Shown here: positions 41,750 through 50,832 of the stretch, in pieces | How the letters are laid out: each line of letters starts with the position of its first letter | How positions within the stretch are numbered: the first letter of the stretch is position 1 | Origin: an uncultured Candidatus Actinomarina sp. | GTDB lineage: Bacteria; Actinomycetota; Acidimicrobiia; Actinomarinales; Actinomarinaceae | DNA: 64,000 bases | Direction: 5' to 3' | Assembly (NCBI GenBank): GCA_902604835.1 | Contig: CACKZW010000004.1 | Location: forward strand, 1-64,000 | The notes under the pieces: model-generated | What the model saw: the letters and a program-made list of their open reading frames with translations, nothing else | What the model was told of the DNA's origin: nothing | Databases searched by the model: none | Position numbers and translations under genes: made by a program

Positions 41750-42903
41750 TGGAAAATTTTGACGCTTTATCTCTAGTAATAATATCTTTAGGTGCATTTC
41801 TATTACCTTTACTTGCTGAGAAAATAAATATACCAAGTATTGTTTTAGAAATTGCATATGGAATTTTAGTTGGACCCGTATTTGGTATTGTCAAGATTTC
41901 TGAATTTATTTCTGGTCTTGCAATATTTGGATTCATGTTGCTTATGTTCCTTTCTGGTTTTGAAATTGACTTGGATACATTCAGAGAAAAAGGCTTAAAA
42001 ACTCTATCAGTTCCACTTTCAATATATGTATTGACTGTAGCAACATCATTTTATTTGATAATTACCTTAGATTATCCACTATTCCTTGCACTTGTACTTT
42101 GTACAACAAGTGTAGATATTGTTATAACTGTACTTAGAAGTGACGACACAATTAAAACAAATTATGGCCAGACATTATTTATGTCCGCTCTCATTGCTGA
42201 CATATTTACTTTGATTGGAGTAACAGTTTTTGCTTCTTTACAACATTCAGAAGGTTTCTCTTTATCAAATCTAAATGTAATCTTGTACTTTTTAATCGTT
42301 ATATTAATCCTTAGAATTATTCGAAGAATAGCATGGTGGAATCCTCAACTTTTTTCAAGAATGTTTGATGGAAGTGATCCAGAGGAAATGGGAATCAGAA
42401 GCTCTATTGCATTGATGTTAACTTTAGTTGGTGTTGCAGTGTTATTTGATATTGAATATATTCTTGGAGCATTTTTGGCTGGAACATTATTTGCATTTAT
42501 ATTTCCAAATAGAGGAAGTTTAGAAAATAGCCTTAAGGGCTTTTCATATGGATTTCTGATTCCAATATTTTTTATCAATATTGGGTTGAATTATGATATC
42601 GAGGTTTTCAAAAATACTGAGTTTTATGTCGAAGTAATAAGTCTTTTGGGAATAGCTTTGGTTGTTAAGGTTATTCCATCATTCCTTCTAATATTTACAA
42701 AGATAAAACTCAGGCAACTTTTCGCTGGAGGATTTCTTCTTGCTGCAAGATTTAGTTTAATTATTGCCATGGCTGAAATTGGTGTTGAGCTTGATCTAAT
42801 ATCCAAATCTTTAGAGCAACAAATCATCCTTCTTGCGGTTCTTACAGCAACAATATCACCTATATTTTATAACTTATTTTCTCCTAAAACATCAGAGGCA
42901 TAA
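41749..42903 (+). CDS. Cation:proton antiporter (CPA2/Kef-type membrane domain)
   Basis: 384 aa with FLLPLLAEKINIPSIVLEIAYGILVGP; abuts the TrkA-like gene. Confidence 0.88.
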   Translation: MENFDALSLVIISLGAFLLPLLAEKINIPSIVLEIAYGILVGPVFGIVKISEFISGLAIFGFMLLMFLSGFEIDLDTFREKGLKTLSVPLSIYVLTVATSFYLIITLDYPLFLALVLCTTSVDIVITVLRSDDTIKTNYGQTLFMSALIADIFTLIGVTVFASLQHSEGFSLSNLNVILYFLIVILILRIIRRIAWWNPQLFSRMFDGSDPEEMGIRSSIALMLTLVGVAVLFDIEYILGAFLAGTLFAFIFPNRGSLENSLKGFSYGFLIPIFFINIGLNYDIEVFKNTEFYVEVISLLGIALVVKVIPSFLLIFTKIKLRQLFAGGFLLAARFSLIIAMAEIGVELDLISKSLEQQIILLAVLTATISPIFYNLFSPKTSEA

Positions 42904-42904
42904 A

Positions 42905-43816
42905 TTGAAAAAAAGAGTAATTCTTTTTTTAAAAGGCGTTGGAATGGGTGCAGCTGACATAGTTCCTGGTGTATCTGGAGGTACGATCGCCTTAATTACT
43001 GGTATTTACGAAGAACTTATTGAATCCATAAGAGGAATCGATTTTTCATTATTTAAAATATTATTTAAAGAGGGTGCAAAAGAATTTTGGTTAAAGCTAA
43101 ATGGTAACTTTCTATTGACAATTTATTTAGGAATTACTGCAGCAGTTTTTTCATTAGCAAGCATAATTAGTTACCTATTAGAGAATCATGAATATAAAAT
43201 TTGGGGATTATTTTTTGGTTTAGTTTTATCTTCTGGGGTAATGATCATTAAACAAGTTGAAAACATAAATAACAAAAATATTTTCTTTTTACTAATGGGA
43301 GTCTTAATCGCAGGATTAATCTCATTTCTTTCACCAGCATCTACACCCAACACTTCATTATTTATATTTTTGTCAGGATCAATAGCAATTACAGCTACGA
43401 TACTTCCTGGCATAAGTGGATCATTTATTCTTCTTTTGCTTTCAAAATATGAATTTATAATTAATGCAATAAAAAACTTCGATTTACAGATACTTTTCAT
43501 TTTTGCTTCTGGATGTATCGTTGGGCTAATTATTTTTAGTAGATTTTTATCATATTTATTTAAAAATTTCAAAAATGAAATTTTGTCACTTCTTTCAGGT
43601 TTTTTGATTGGTTCATTAGTAAAGATTTGGCCATTTCGAAATGTTTTAGAATCTCGAATAAATAGTGAAGGAGAGTTGGAAGCAGTCGTGACAAGACCAG
43701 AGCTTCCAATTCTAGAAAATGTGGATCAAATATTGTTCTTTATTATTTTTACAATTGTTGGATATGTACTCATTAATTTTTTACAAAAGAAATCTTTCGA
43801 GGATAATAAAGAATAA
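42905..43816 (+). CDS. DUF368 family membrane protein (PopT-type polyprenyl-phosphate transporter family); TTG start preferred over the ORF-track start 42833
   Basis: FLKGVGMGAADIVPGVSGGTIALITGIYEELI is the DUF368 signature. Confidence 0.9.
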   Translation: MKKRVILFLKGVGMGAADIVPGVSGGTIALITGIYEELIESIRGIDFSLFKILFKEGAKEFWLKLNGNFLLTIYLGITAAVFSLASIISYLLENHEYKIWGLFFGLVLSSGVMIIKQVENINNKNIFFLLMGVLIAGLISFLSPASTPNTSLFIFLSGSIAITATILPGISGSFILLLLSKYEFIINAIKNFDLQILFIFASGCIVGLIIFSRFLSYLFKNFKNEILSLLSGFLIGSLVKIWPFRNVLESRINSEGELEAVVTRPELPILENVDQILFFIIFTIVGYVLINFLQKKSFEDNKE

Positions 43817-43835
43817 AGTAAGTTAAAATCAAAGT

Positions 43836-43973
43836 ATGAGATTAGGATTACCTGAATTACTTATCATCTTATCAATTTTATTATTGCTTTTCGGAGCCAA
43901 AAGATTACCAGGTTTGGCAAGATCATTAGGAAAATCAACTAGAGAGTTTAAAACTGGTTTAGAAGAAGAATAA
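43836..43973 (+). CDS. tatA: Sec-independent translocase TatA/E-like protein
   Basis: MRLGLPELLIILSILLLLFGAKRLPGLARSLGKSTREFKTGLEEE; absent from the ORF track (45 aa). Confidence 0.92.
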   Translation: MRLGLPELLIILSILLLLFGAKRLPGLARSLGKSTREFKTGLEEE

Positions 43974-43975
43974 AA

Positions 43976-44263
43976 ATGAAAAAAGTTCTTTTTTTGTTTC
44001 TTTTTTTATTTATTGCATGTGGATCTCAAGAATCAGTTGAGCTGACAACAGGAAAAGAAATATATACGGCTAGATGTTCGGCATGCCATCTAGACGACTT
44101 TTCGGGAAGAGTTGGACCGAGTTTAAAAATGAGTAATGTGTTGGATAAACCAGACTCATATTGGCTTCAAACTATTTTAAAAGGCAAAGGATCAATGCCT
44201 GCAGTACGAATCACTGAAGAACAAGCTCAATTAGTCATAGACTATATACGAGATAGCAATTAA
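43976..44263 (+). CDS. c-type cytochrome lipoprotein
   Basis: Lipobox FIACG, heme motif CSACH, C-terminal GSMPAVRITEEQAQLVIDYIR. Confidence 0.88.
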   Translation: MKKVLFLFLFLFIACGSQESVELTTGKEIYTARCSACHLDDFSGRVGPSLKMSNVLDKPDSYWLQTILKGKGSMPAVRITEEQAQLVIDYIRDSN

Positions 44264-45798
44264 TTTCTATTTGTTGATTGATTTAGAGCATTTAAAGAAT
44301 CTGTTACACCTTTGAGAGATTCAAAATTATCTAATCTCCAAATCCAATTATTTTCAGATGTACCAGGAATATTAAATCTTGCTTTAGAGTCAAGCTCTAA
44401 TAAATCTTGAACGGTTGTAATGGCTAATTGACAATTCGACTCCCAAACTAAAGATATAAAATTCCAAACGTCATTATCAAATTTGTTATCTAGAGTCTGG
44501 GAGTAGTCTAAAAAATTTTCGTATTTAGATTTATTTACTTCATCAAACCACTCTTTAGTAGTAGGACTGTCATGAGTTCCTGTATAGGCAGCAAGACTAA
44601 AATCCCAATCATTAGGATGAGTTTCTTCAAAATAATCATCAGATGCTTCATCAAATAAACTTTCTTTATCAACTACTTCACTGTCTCCTGCGTAAGGAAG
44701 ATTTTCATCCGAATCTGGAATTCTTTGTTGAAGAACTTTCATTCCTGGAATGTTGTATTCTTCTAATACTTGTTTAGTTTCTTTTAAAATAACACCTAAA
44801 TCTTCAGCTAATAGTTTTGTTAAATCAACATCCTTGCTAATTTCCTTAAAGAAATCAAATCTTGGGCCTTCTCTCCAGTAACCATTTAATGCTGATTCTC
44901 CTTTAGGTATTGACCAGTATTTAAAAAATCCGATAAAATGATCAATCCTTAAATAGTCATATAGATTTAGTGACTTATTTAATTTTTCTTTCCAATACTT
45001 AAATTCATCTTCCTTATGTAAATCCCATCTATATAATGCGTTTCCCCAAATTTGACCTTCCATATTAAAACTATCTGGAACTGCACCAGAGACCAACTCC
45101 ATATTTCCAGTTTCATCAAGCTCAAACATTTCTTTATTCAGCCAAACGTCAGCTGAATCATGGTTTACATATATGGGTATATCTCCAAGAATTTGTACAT
45201 TTTTATCATTTGCATACTTTTTGAGCGATTCCCATTGATTAAAAAATTCATACTGAGTTAAAACATGAAAGTTAACTAACTCTGTATTCTCTATTATTAA
45301 TTTATCAAATAAGTCGTCACTATAATCTTGATAAACATTGTCCCATTCATTCCATGATTTTTGATTTAAATCCTTCAAAATTAAAAATGTTATATGTTTT
45401 TTTATTAAATCATCATCAAGAAATGATGTAAAAATTTTATCTTGGAGATTTATATTTTTAGATACATTTTTAAAAATATCATCCTTAAATTTATATACAT
45501 CTCTATATTGAACGAAATCATTTGAAAATTGTGGTGTGACAATATCAATTTTTTCATATTTAGTTAGTTTTTCTATATCAACTAAATATCTATTACCAAG
45601 AATTGATGATGGGCTTGAATATGGTGAAAATTCATCAAGACTTGTTAGCCCTAAAGGTAGAACCTGCCATATATTTGTTGATGACTCGTTTAAAAAATCA
45701 ATAAAATTTCTCGAAGTTTCACCAAAATCTCCAATCCCATACTTACTAGGCAAGGCAGTTGGGTGCATAATTAGACCTGCTGACTTTTTAATATCCAA
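44260..45798 (-). CDS. malQ: 4-alpha-glucanotransferase (start uncertain; ORF track gives 45837)
   Basis: SAGLIMHPTALPSKYGIGDFG, LGDIPIYVNHDSADVW, LRIDHFIGFFKYW, AEDLGVI, TGTHDSPTT. Confidence 0.93.
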   Translation of the reverse strand: MDIKKSAGLIMHPTALPSKYGIGDFGETSRNFIDFLNESSTNIWQVLPLGLTSLDEFSPYSSPSSILGNRYLVDIEKLTKYEKIDIVTPQFSNDFVQYRDVYKFKDDIFKNVSKNINLQDKIFTSFLDDDLIKKHITFLILKDLNQKSWNEWDNVYQDYSDDLFDKLIIENTELVNFHVLTQYEFFNQWESLKKYANDKNVQILGDIPIYVNHDSADVWLNKEMFELDETGNMELVSGAVPDSFNMEGQIWGNALYRWDLHKEDEFKYWKEKLNKSLNLYDYLRIDHFIGFFKYWSIPKGESALNGYWREGPRFDFFKEISKDVDLTKLLAEDLGVILKETKQVLEEYNIPGMKVLQQRIPDSDENLPYAGDSEVVDKESLFDEASDDYFEETHPNDWDFSLAAYTGTHDSPTTKEWFDEVNKSKYENFLDYSQTLDNKFDNDVWNFISLVWESNCQLAITTVQDLLELDSKARFNIPGTSENNWIWRLDNFESLKGVTDSLNALNQSTNRN

Positions 45799-45847
45799 AT
45801 CAAACCTTTCAATAGAATTATATAGTAAAATATTCAAATTAGGTTAT

Positions 45848-47779
45848 ATGGTAGAAAGTCACTCAGTAGAATTTACAGATAAAGACGAAGCTCAAAAATT
45901 AGAGTTTTTCGAAGGTGATGTCCATCTAGGGCATTATGATTTTAGATTTGATATTAATGATAAAAAGTTTTTTTCACCTTCAGAAAAAGGTGATGTAAAC
46001 CTTAGAATTCACAGCGAACCAAATATTAAAAAAGTTTGGATATTAGTTGAAGACGATGATTTAAGGCCCATTGAACTTGAAATGTATGCCGAAACAGATA
46101 GGTTCAAATTTTGGAATATAAACCTTAAGTTTAAAAAAGATATATCAAAATTTAGCTTTGCTGCGCAATCTATGGATGATTTAAATATTTACTACGGCAC
46201 CAGCGGAGTAGCAAACTTTATTTCCCCATCAGAAAAATGGATTTATAATTCAAAAGAATTTATGAGGCATGATATTCCAGATTGGGTCTTTGGATCAGTT
46301 ATGTATCAAATTTTTCCTGAAAGATTTAGAAACGGAAATGATGATCTGACACCTGAAAATGCTTTGCCCTGGGAAAGTGAACCGACAAGATTGGGCTTTC
46401 ACGGAGGTGATATTTATGGTGTCACAGAGAAGCTTGATTATATAAAAAGCCTTGGAGTAAATATTCTTTATTTCAATCCTATTTTTCAATCTTCTAGTAC
46501 CCATAAATATGATGCTTGGGATCATTTTAAAGTGGATGAAAGTCTAGGCGGAGACGAAGCATTTAAGGAACTAATTGAAGAGGCCCATAAAAAAAATATG
46601 AAAGTTGTATTGGATTGTTCCCTTAACCATGTTCATCCAAGACACTATGCCTTTCAAGATTTAGTTGAAAAAGGTGAAAAATCTGAATACAAGGATTGGT
46701 TTACTGTGTTTGATTATCCAGTTCGATTTATACACAGACCTCATTTGTACTCAAACACCTACAAAGTTGGTTGGGATGGTAATCAAGAAGAATATAAGGC
46801 ATATTTAGAAAAGACATTTAAAGAAACTAAAGTTCCAGTAGAGATTAAAGAGGATGAGGGTCCCATTGTAGAACCAACATTTAAGGCATGGTGGGGAGTT
46901 CCTGATATGCCAAAAATGAATCTGAAAAATGACGGAGCGCGAAAATGGGCTTTAGATGTAACCGAATATTGGATCAAAAATTTTGATATTGACGGTTGGA
47001 GAATGGATGTAGCGAAAGAATTAGATTTTTCTTTTTGGAAAGACTTTAGAGATATTGCACTAAATGCAAAAAAAGATGTAGTACTTATTTCAGAAATATT
47101 TGGAGATACATCACAATGGCTTCAGGGAGATAGGTTTGACGGGACAATGAACTATTCATTCAGAGAAACTATGATAGATTTTTTTGCTACAAAACGAATT
47201 AATAACAAAGAATTTGCAAATTCATTATCTAACTTATTTTCGATGTATTCATTTGAAGCTTTATCTTCATGCCAAAACTTACTGAGCTCTCACGATGTCA
47301 GGCGTTTTTTGAATCAATGTGAATCTAACACTGATGGAATATATGGAGCAGTATTCTTGCAAGCAACATTTCCTGGAATTGCTGGAATTTATTATGGTGA
47401 CGAGATAGGTCTTGGAGGCGGAGGGGATCCCTTTAATAGAGAGCCTTTCCCATGGGATTCTGAAGATAAATGGAATAAAGAATTAATGGAGTTTACAACT
47501 GATTTAATGAATATCAAACTAAGTGAGCCAATCTTAAAATATGGTCATTTTCAAATGGTTAATTTTGATGATGATTATGTCATATTTAGAAGAAAATTAA
47601 ATAATGAATCACTTTTATGTATTGTTAATCGTGATAAACGAAAAAGAGATATTGAAATAGAGACTAAAGCAGAAAATGTCGAACTGATATATGGAGAATG
47701 TTCAATAGAGCTAAATTCAGGAAAACTAATTTTAAAAGACTTAGCAGATAATTTTGGCTTCATAATTAGAGAGGTTTAA
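45848..47779 (+). CDS. GH13 alpha-glycosidase (neopullulanase/cyclomaltodextrinase/alpha-amylase type); ORF track start 45536 is too early
   Basis: N-terminal CBM34-like domain; MYQIFPERFRNG, DCSLNHV, GWRMDVAKELD, ISEIFGD, LSSHDVRRF. Confidence 0.92.
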   Translation: MVESHSVEFTDKDEAQKLEFFEGDVHLGHYDFRFDINDKKFFSPSEKGDVNLRIHSEPNIKKVWILVEDDDLRPIELEMYAETDRFKFWNINLKFKKDISKFSFAAQSMDDLNIYYGTSGVANFISPSEKWIYNSKEFMRHDIPDWVFGSVMYQIFPERFRNGNDDLTPENALPWESEPTRLGFHGGDIYGVTEKLDYIKSLGVNILYFNPIFQSSSTHKYDAWDHFKVDESLGGDEAFKELIEEAHKKNMKVVLDCSLNHVHPRHYAFQDLVEKGEKSEYKDWFTVFDYPVRFIHRPHLYSNTYKVGWDGNQEEYKAYLEKTFKETKVPVEIKEDEGPIVEPTFKAWWGVPDMPKMNLKNDGARKWALDVTEYWIKNFDIDGWRMDVAKELDFSFWKDFRDIALNAKKDVVLISEIFGDTSQWLQGDRFDGTMNYSFRETMIDFFATKRINNKEFANSLSNLFSMYSFEALSSCQNLLSSHDVRRFLNQCESNTDGIYGAVFLQATFPGIAGIYYGDEIGLGGGGDPFNREPFPWDSEDKWNKELMEFTTDLMNIKLSEPILKYGHFQMVNFDDDYVIFRRKLNNESLLCIVNRDKRKRDIEIETKAENVELIYGECSIELNSGKLILKDLADNFGFIIREV

Positions 47780-47790
47780 ATCTTTCAATC

Positions 47791-47810
47791 AATTAGAAAT
47801 TTTTCTAATT
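47791..47810 (+). terminator. Inverted repeat after the GH13 gene, candidate weak terminator
   Basis: AATTAGAAA-TT-TTTCTAATT. Confidence 0.35.
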
Positions 47811-47842
47811 AAAAATTATACTTTATGATTATTCAATTTTTG

Positions 47843-47856
47843 AATATACGTATATT
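47843..47856. promoter_or_regulatory. 14-bp perfect palindrome AATATACGTATATT just upstream of the sugar-binding protein gene; candidate operator
   Basis: Perfect dyad with central CG, 14 nt before ATG 47871; LacI-family operators often have a central CG. Confidence 0.4.
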
Positions 47857-47870
47857 AAGAAAGGGAGTGT

Positions 47871-49172
47871 ATGAGTAATACTAAATTGCGCTTTGGTGTA
47901 ATTTTATTAATTCTTTCTCTGGTCTTAGTCGCATGCGGAGGATCAACTGAGGAAACAGTTGAAGAACCTGCGGTCGAAGAAGCACCAGCAGAAACACTTG
48001 CAGCCCCCGCAACTACTTCTCCACCACCGGAAAAGTTAGTTATATGGGCTGAAGAAAAAATCGCTACAGCTTTAGATCCACTTGTTGGTGCTTATGAATC
48101 AGCAGCAGGAGTGGATGTTGAAGTAGTTATTTATGATTTCGGAGCAATAAAGAATGATGTTCTTACTGCAGGACCTGCAGGAGAAGGACCAGATTTATTT
48201 GTTGGTCCACATGATATGGTTGGTGAAATAGTTGCCAATGGTGTTGTAGCACCTCTTGACTTAGGCTCTATTGCGTCTGACATTTTTGATGTTGGTATTG
48301 CAGGGTTTAGTTATAACGGTGAAGTGTATGGTTTCCCATATGCGACAGAAGCTATTGCAATGTTTTATAATTCTGATTTAGTTGATGGAGTTCCAACAAC
48401 CTGGGCAGAAGTCAAAGCAGCATGTGATGCAGCAGGAACAGAATTGTGTGTTGGTGCACCTGGCGGCGGTGGAGGCGGAGACGCTTATCACAACATTCCG
48501 TTCGTTCAATCAGATGGTGGTTATATCTTTAAATTTGATGGAGGATTTGATCCTTCTGATGTCGGTTTAGATAATGCCAGTGCATTAGCATCAGCTGAAT
48601 ACCTTGACTCACTTGTCAAAGATGGAACTGTCGCTTCTACAGACTATGGAGCATCTATGTCGGCTTTCCAAGAAGGAAGATCCTTATTTTGGATGACTGG
48701 ACCATGGGCTAGAAATGATGCGGCTGCTGTTAATTATGGAGTTGGTTTAATTCCAACATTTGATGGCAACCCTGCAACACCTTTTGTTGGTGTTAGGGGA
48801 ATGTTTGTTTCAGCATTCAGCGAAAACAAAGTGTTAGCACAAAGTTTTATTTTGGACTTTTTCTCAACAGTTGAAGTTCAAGCAGCTATGTATGCAGAAG
48901 ATCCAAGACTTCCAGCAACAAAATCATTATTTGCTGTTGTTGAAGCAGAAGATCCAATCGCAGCTCAGTTTGCAGCTAGTGCATCTAACGGTATCCCAAT
49001 GCCTAACATTCCAGAAATGGGAAATGTATGGGGACCTGTTGGAGACGCAATGTTAATTATTAGAGATCAAAATTATGGTACTAACGAGGAAACAGGAGTA
49101 ACTGTTAACTCAGCTTCTGACGCTATGAAATTAGCAGCTCAGCAAGTTCGTGATGCCATTTCTGGTGGATAA
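47871..49172 (+). CDS. malE: ABC sugar transporter substrate-binding lipoprotein (MalE/ThuE-like)
   Basis: Lipobox LVACG; EKLVIWAEEK..., GPDLFVGPHDMVGE maltose-binding-type pattern. Confidence 0.9.
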   Translation: MSNTKLRFGVILLILSLVLVACGGSTEETVEEPAVEEAPAETLAAPATTSPPPEKLVIWAEEKIATALDPLVGAYESAAGVDVEVVIYDFGAIKNDVLTAGPAGEGPDLFVGPHDMVGEIVANGVVAPLDLGSIASDIFDVGIAGFSYNGEVYGFPYATEAIAMFYNSDLVDGVPTTWAEVKAACDAAGTELCVGAPGGGGGGDAYHNIPFVQSDGGYIFKFDGGFDPSDVGLDNASALASAEYLDSLVKDGTVASTDYGASMSAFQEGRSLFWMTGPWARNDAAAVNYGVGLIPTFDGNPATPFVGVRGMFVSAFSENKVLAQSFILDFFSTVEVQAAMYAEDPRLPATKSLFAVVEAEDPIAAQFAASASNGIPMPNIPEMGNVWGPVGDAMLIIRDQNYGTNEETGVTVNSASDAMKLAAQQVRDAISGG

Positions 49173-49189
49173 TTAATATCTAAATTTAT

Positions 49190-49223
49190 AATCGGGGCTC
49201 TTAAATAGAGCCCCGATTTTTTA
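49190..49223 (+). terminator. Intra-operon rho-independent terminator between malE-like and malF-like genes
   Basis: ATCGGGGCTC-TTAAATA-GAGCCCCGAT followed by TTTTTT. Confidence 0.88.
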
Positions 49224-49239
49224 TATGATATATTTGGGT

Positions 49240-50832
49240 ATGAAGATTTCTACTGCAATAAGGTACTTTTTTTTAGCAATTTATAATGCTGCTGCCTTTT
49301 ACGTCATACCATTAGCAATATCATTTGAATCTTGGTTTCTTTTATTAATAATTGGTTTAATAACTCTTTTAATAAACTTCACTTATTTCTCTCAAAGATT
49401 TCAGGCTTTAAAATGGATAACTCCTGGATTTATTTTTCTTATAGCATTTGTTTTGTTTCCAGCTGGTTACAGTTTTTACGTATCTTTCACAAATTGGTCA
49501 ACTGGTCATATTCTTACTAAACAGCAGGCAATTGAAAGGTTGGAAGATCTATCATATTCAACTGATGATCAGAAAGGTGTTGAATTTGATTTATACGTGC
49601 TTCAGGATCAAGATCTTAACTTTTACTACGTAGCTGATTTAGATGATGAAAATTTATTATTTGGTCGAGCCATTAATGATGATCAATATGACGATAAATT
49701 TTTTGCTACTCATGAACCATCTCTTAAAAATTCAAATGGAGAAATTATAATTCCAGACACTTACTATCAACTATCAGGGAAAGAACAAATTGCAAATTCA
49801 AGCCAACTTCAAGAGTTAGCATTACTCATTGATAAAAACACAAGAATCAAGTTATATAACATTTCAGTTTTTGGGGCATCCAGTGGAAGATTATCATCAT
49901 CGCAACAAAAATATTCTTACGATGATGTTACAGATACTCTTTATGACAATTCACAAAATGTCGAATGTACATTAGGTTTAAGAGGAAACTTTGTATGCGA
50001 TGGAGAAAGCGTTGATCCTGGTTGGAGAATTAATGTTGGAACAGAAAATTATCAGAGAATAGTAAATGATCAAAGATTAAGAGGCCCACTTAGCATTGTT
50101 ACATCATGGACTTTTCAATTTGCTTTATTATCAGTTTCTTTAGCTTTTTTTGTAGGCCTATTACTTGCTGTTACTTTAAATAACGATAAAGTTAAGTTTC
50201 AAAAAATTTATAGATCTATTTACATTCTTCCTTATGCAATACCTGCATTTATTTCAATAATAGTTTTTAAAGGTCTTCTCAACCCTGATTACGGTGTTAT
50301 AAATGAATGGTTTGCTCCACTTTATGAATTATTTAACATTGAGCCAATAAATTGGTTCAGAACAAAAGGAAGTTCTAGAGCAGCAGTATTGTTAGTTAAT
50401 ACATGGTTAGGTTTTCCATACATGTTCTTAATTGTCACGGGCGCATTACAGTCTATACCAAAAGAATTATTAGAAGCTGCAAAAGTTGATGGAGCTACTC
50501 CTCGCCAATCCTTTTGGAGAATTACATTTCCCTTACTGCTGGTCTCAATTTCGCCATTATTAATAGGTGCCTTTGCCTTTAATTTCAATAATTTCACTCT
50601 TATCTTTCTTCTTACAAGCGGTGGACCACCAATAGTAGGTGCTGATGTTGCTGTAGGGTACACAGACATATTAATCTCATTTACATATGATTTAGCTATT
50701 GCAGGTGGACGAGGATATCAATTTGGATTAGCAGCAAGCGTTACCACAATAATATTTTTTATAGTCCTAATTATTTCAGCAATTTCTTTTAGATATTCAA
50801 AAAGATTGGAGCGAGTTTATGGAAATCTCTAG
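49240..50832 (+). CDS. malF: ABC sugar transporter permease (MalF-like with large periplasmic loop)
   Basis: EAA loop ELLEAAKVDGATPRQSFWRITFPLL; about 200-aa extracytoplasmic insertion; ORF track starts at 49225. Confidence 0.88.
   Translation: MKISTAIRYFFLAIYNAAAFYVIPLAISFESWFLLLIIGLITLLINFTYFSQRFQALKWITPGFIFLIAFVLFPAGYSFYVSFTNWSTGHILTKQQAIERLEDLSYSTDDQKGVEFDLYVLQDQDLNFYYVADLDDENLLFGRAINDDQYDDKFFATHEPSLKNSNGEIIIPDTYYQLSGKEQIANSSQLQELALLIDKNTRIKLYNISVFGASSGRLSSSQQKYSYDDVTDTLYDNSQNVECTLGLRGNFVCDGESVDPGWRINVGTENYQRIVNDQRLRGPLSIVTSWTFQFALLSVSLAFFVGLLLAVTLNNDKVKFQKIYRSIYILPYAIPAFISIIVFKGLLNPDYGVINEWFAPLYELFNIEPINWFRTKGSSRAAVLLVNTWLGFPYMFLIVTGALQSIPKELLEAAKVDGATPRQSFWRITFPLLLVSISPLLIGAFAFNFNNFTLIFLLTSGGPPIVGADVAVGYTDILISFTYDLAIAGGRGYQFGLAASVTTIIFFIVLIISAISFRYSKRLERVYGNL

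Noticed and set aside
42833-42904. Upstream extension of the DUF368 ORF overlapping the antiporter gene
   Set aside because: The DUF368 signature starts shortly after a TTG at 42905 directly following the antiporter stop; the extension is out-of-frame antiporter sequence.
43186-43572. 128-aa antisense ORF inside the DUF368 gene
   Set aside because: Reverse complement of hydrophobic TM codons; no support as a gene.
45536-45847. 104-aa N-terminal extension of the GH13 ORF
   Set aside because: It is the antisense of malQ; the GH13 N-terminal domain begins naturally at ATG 45848.
50322-50669. 115-aa antisense ORF inside malF
   Set aside because: Opposite the conserved EAA-loop region; composition is that of a shadow frame.
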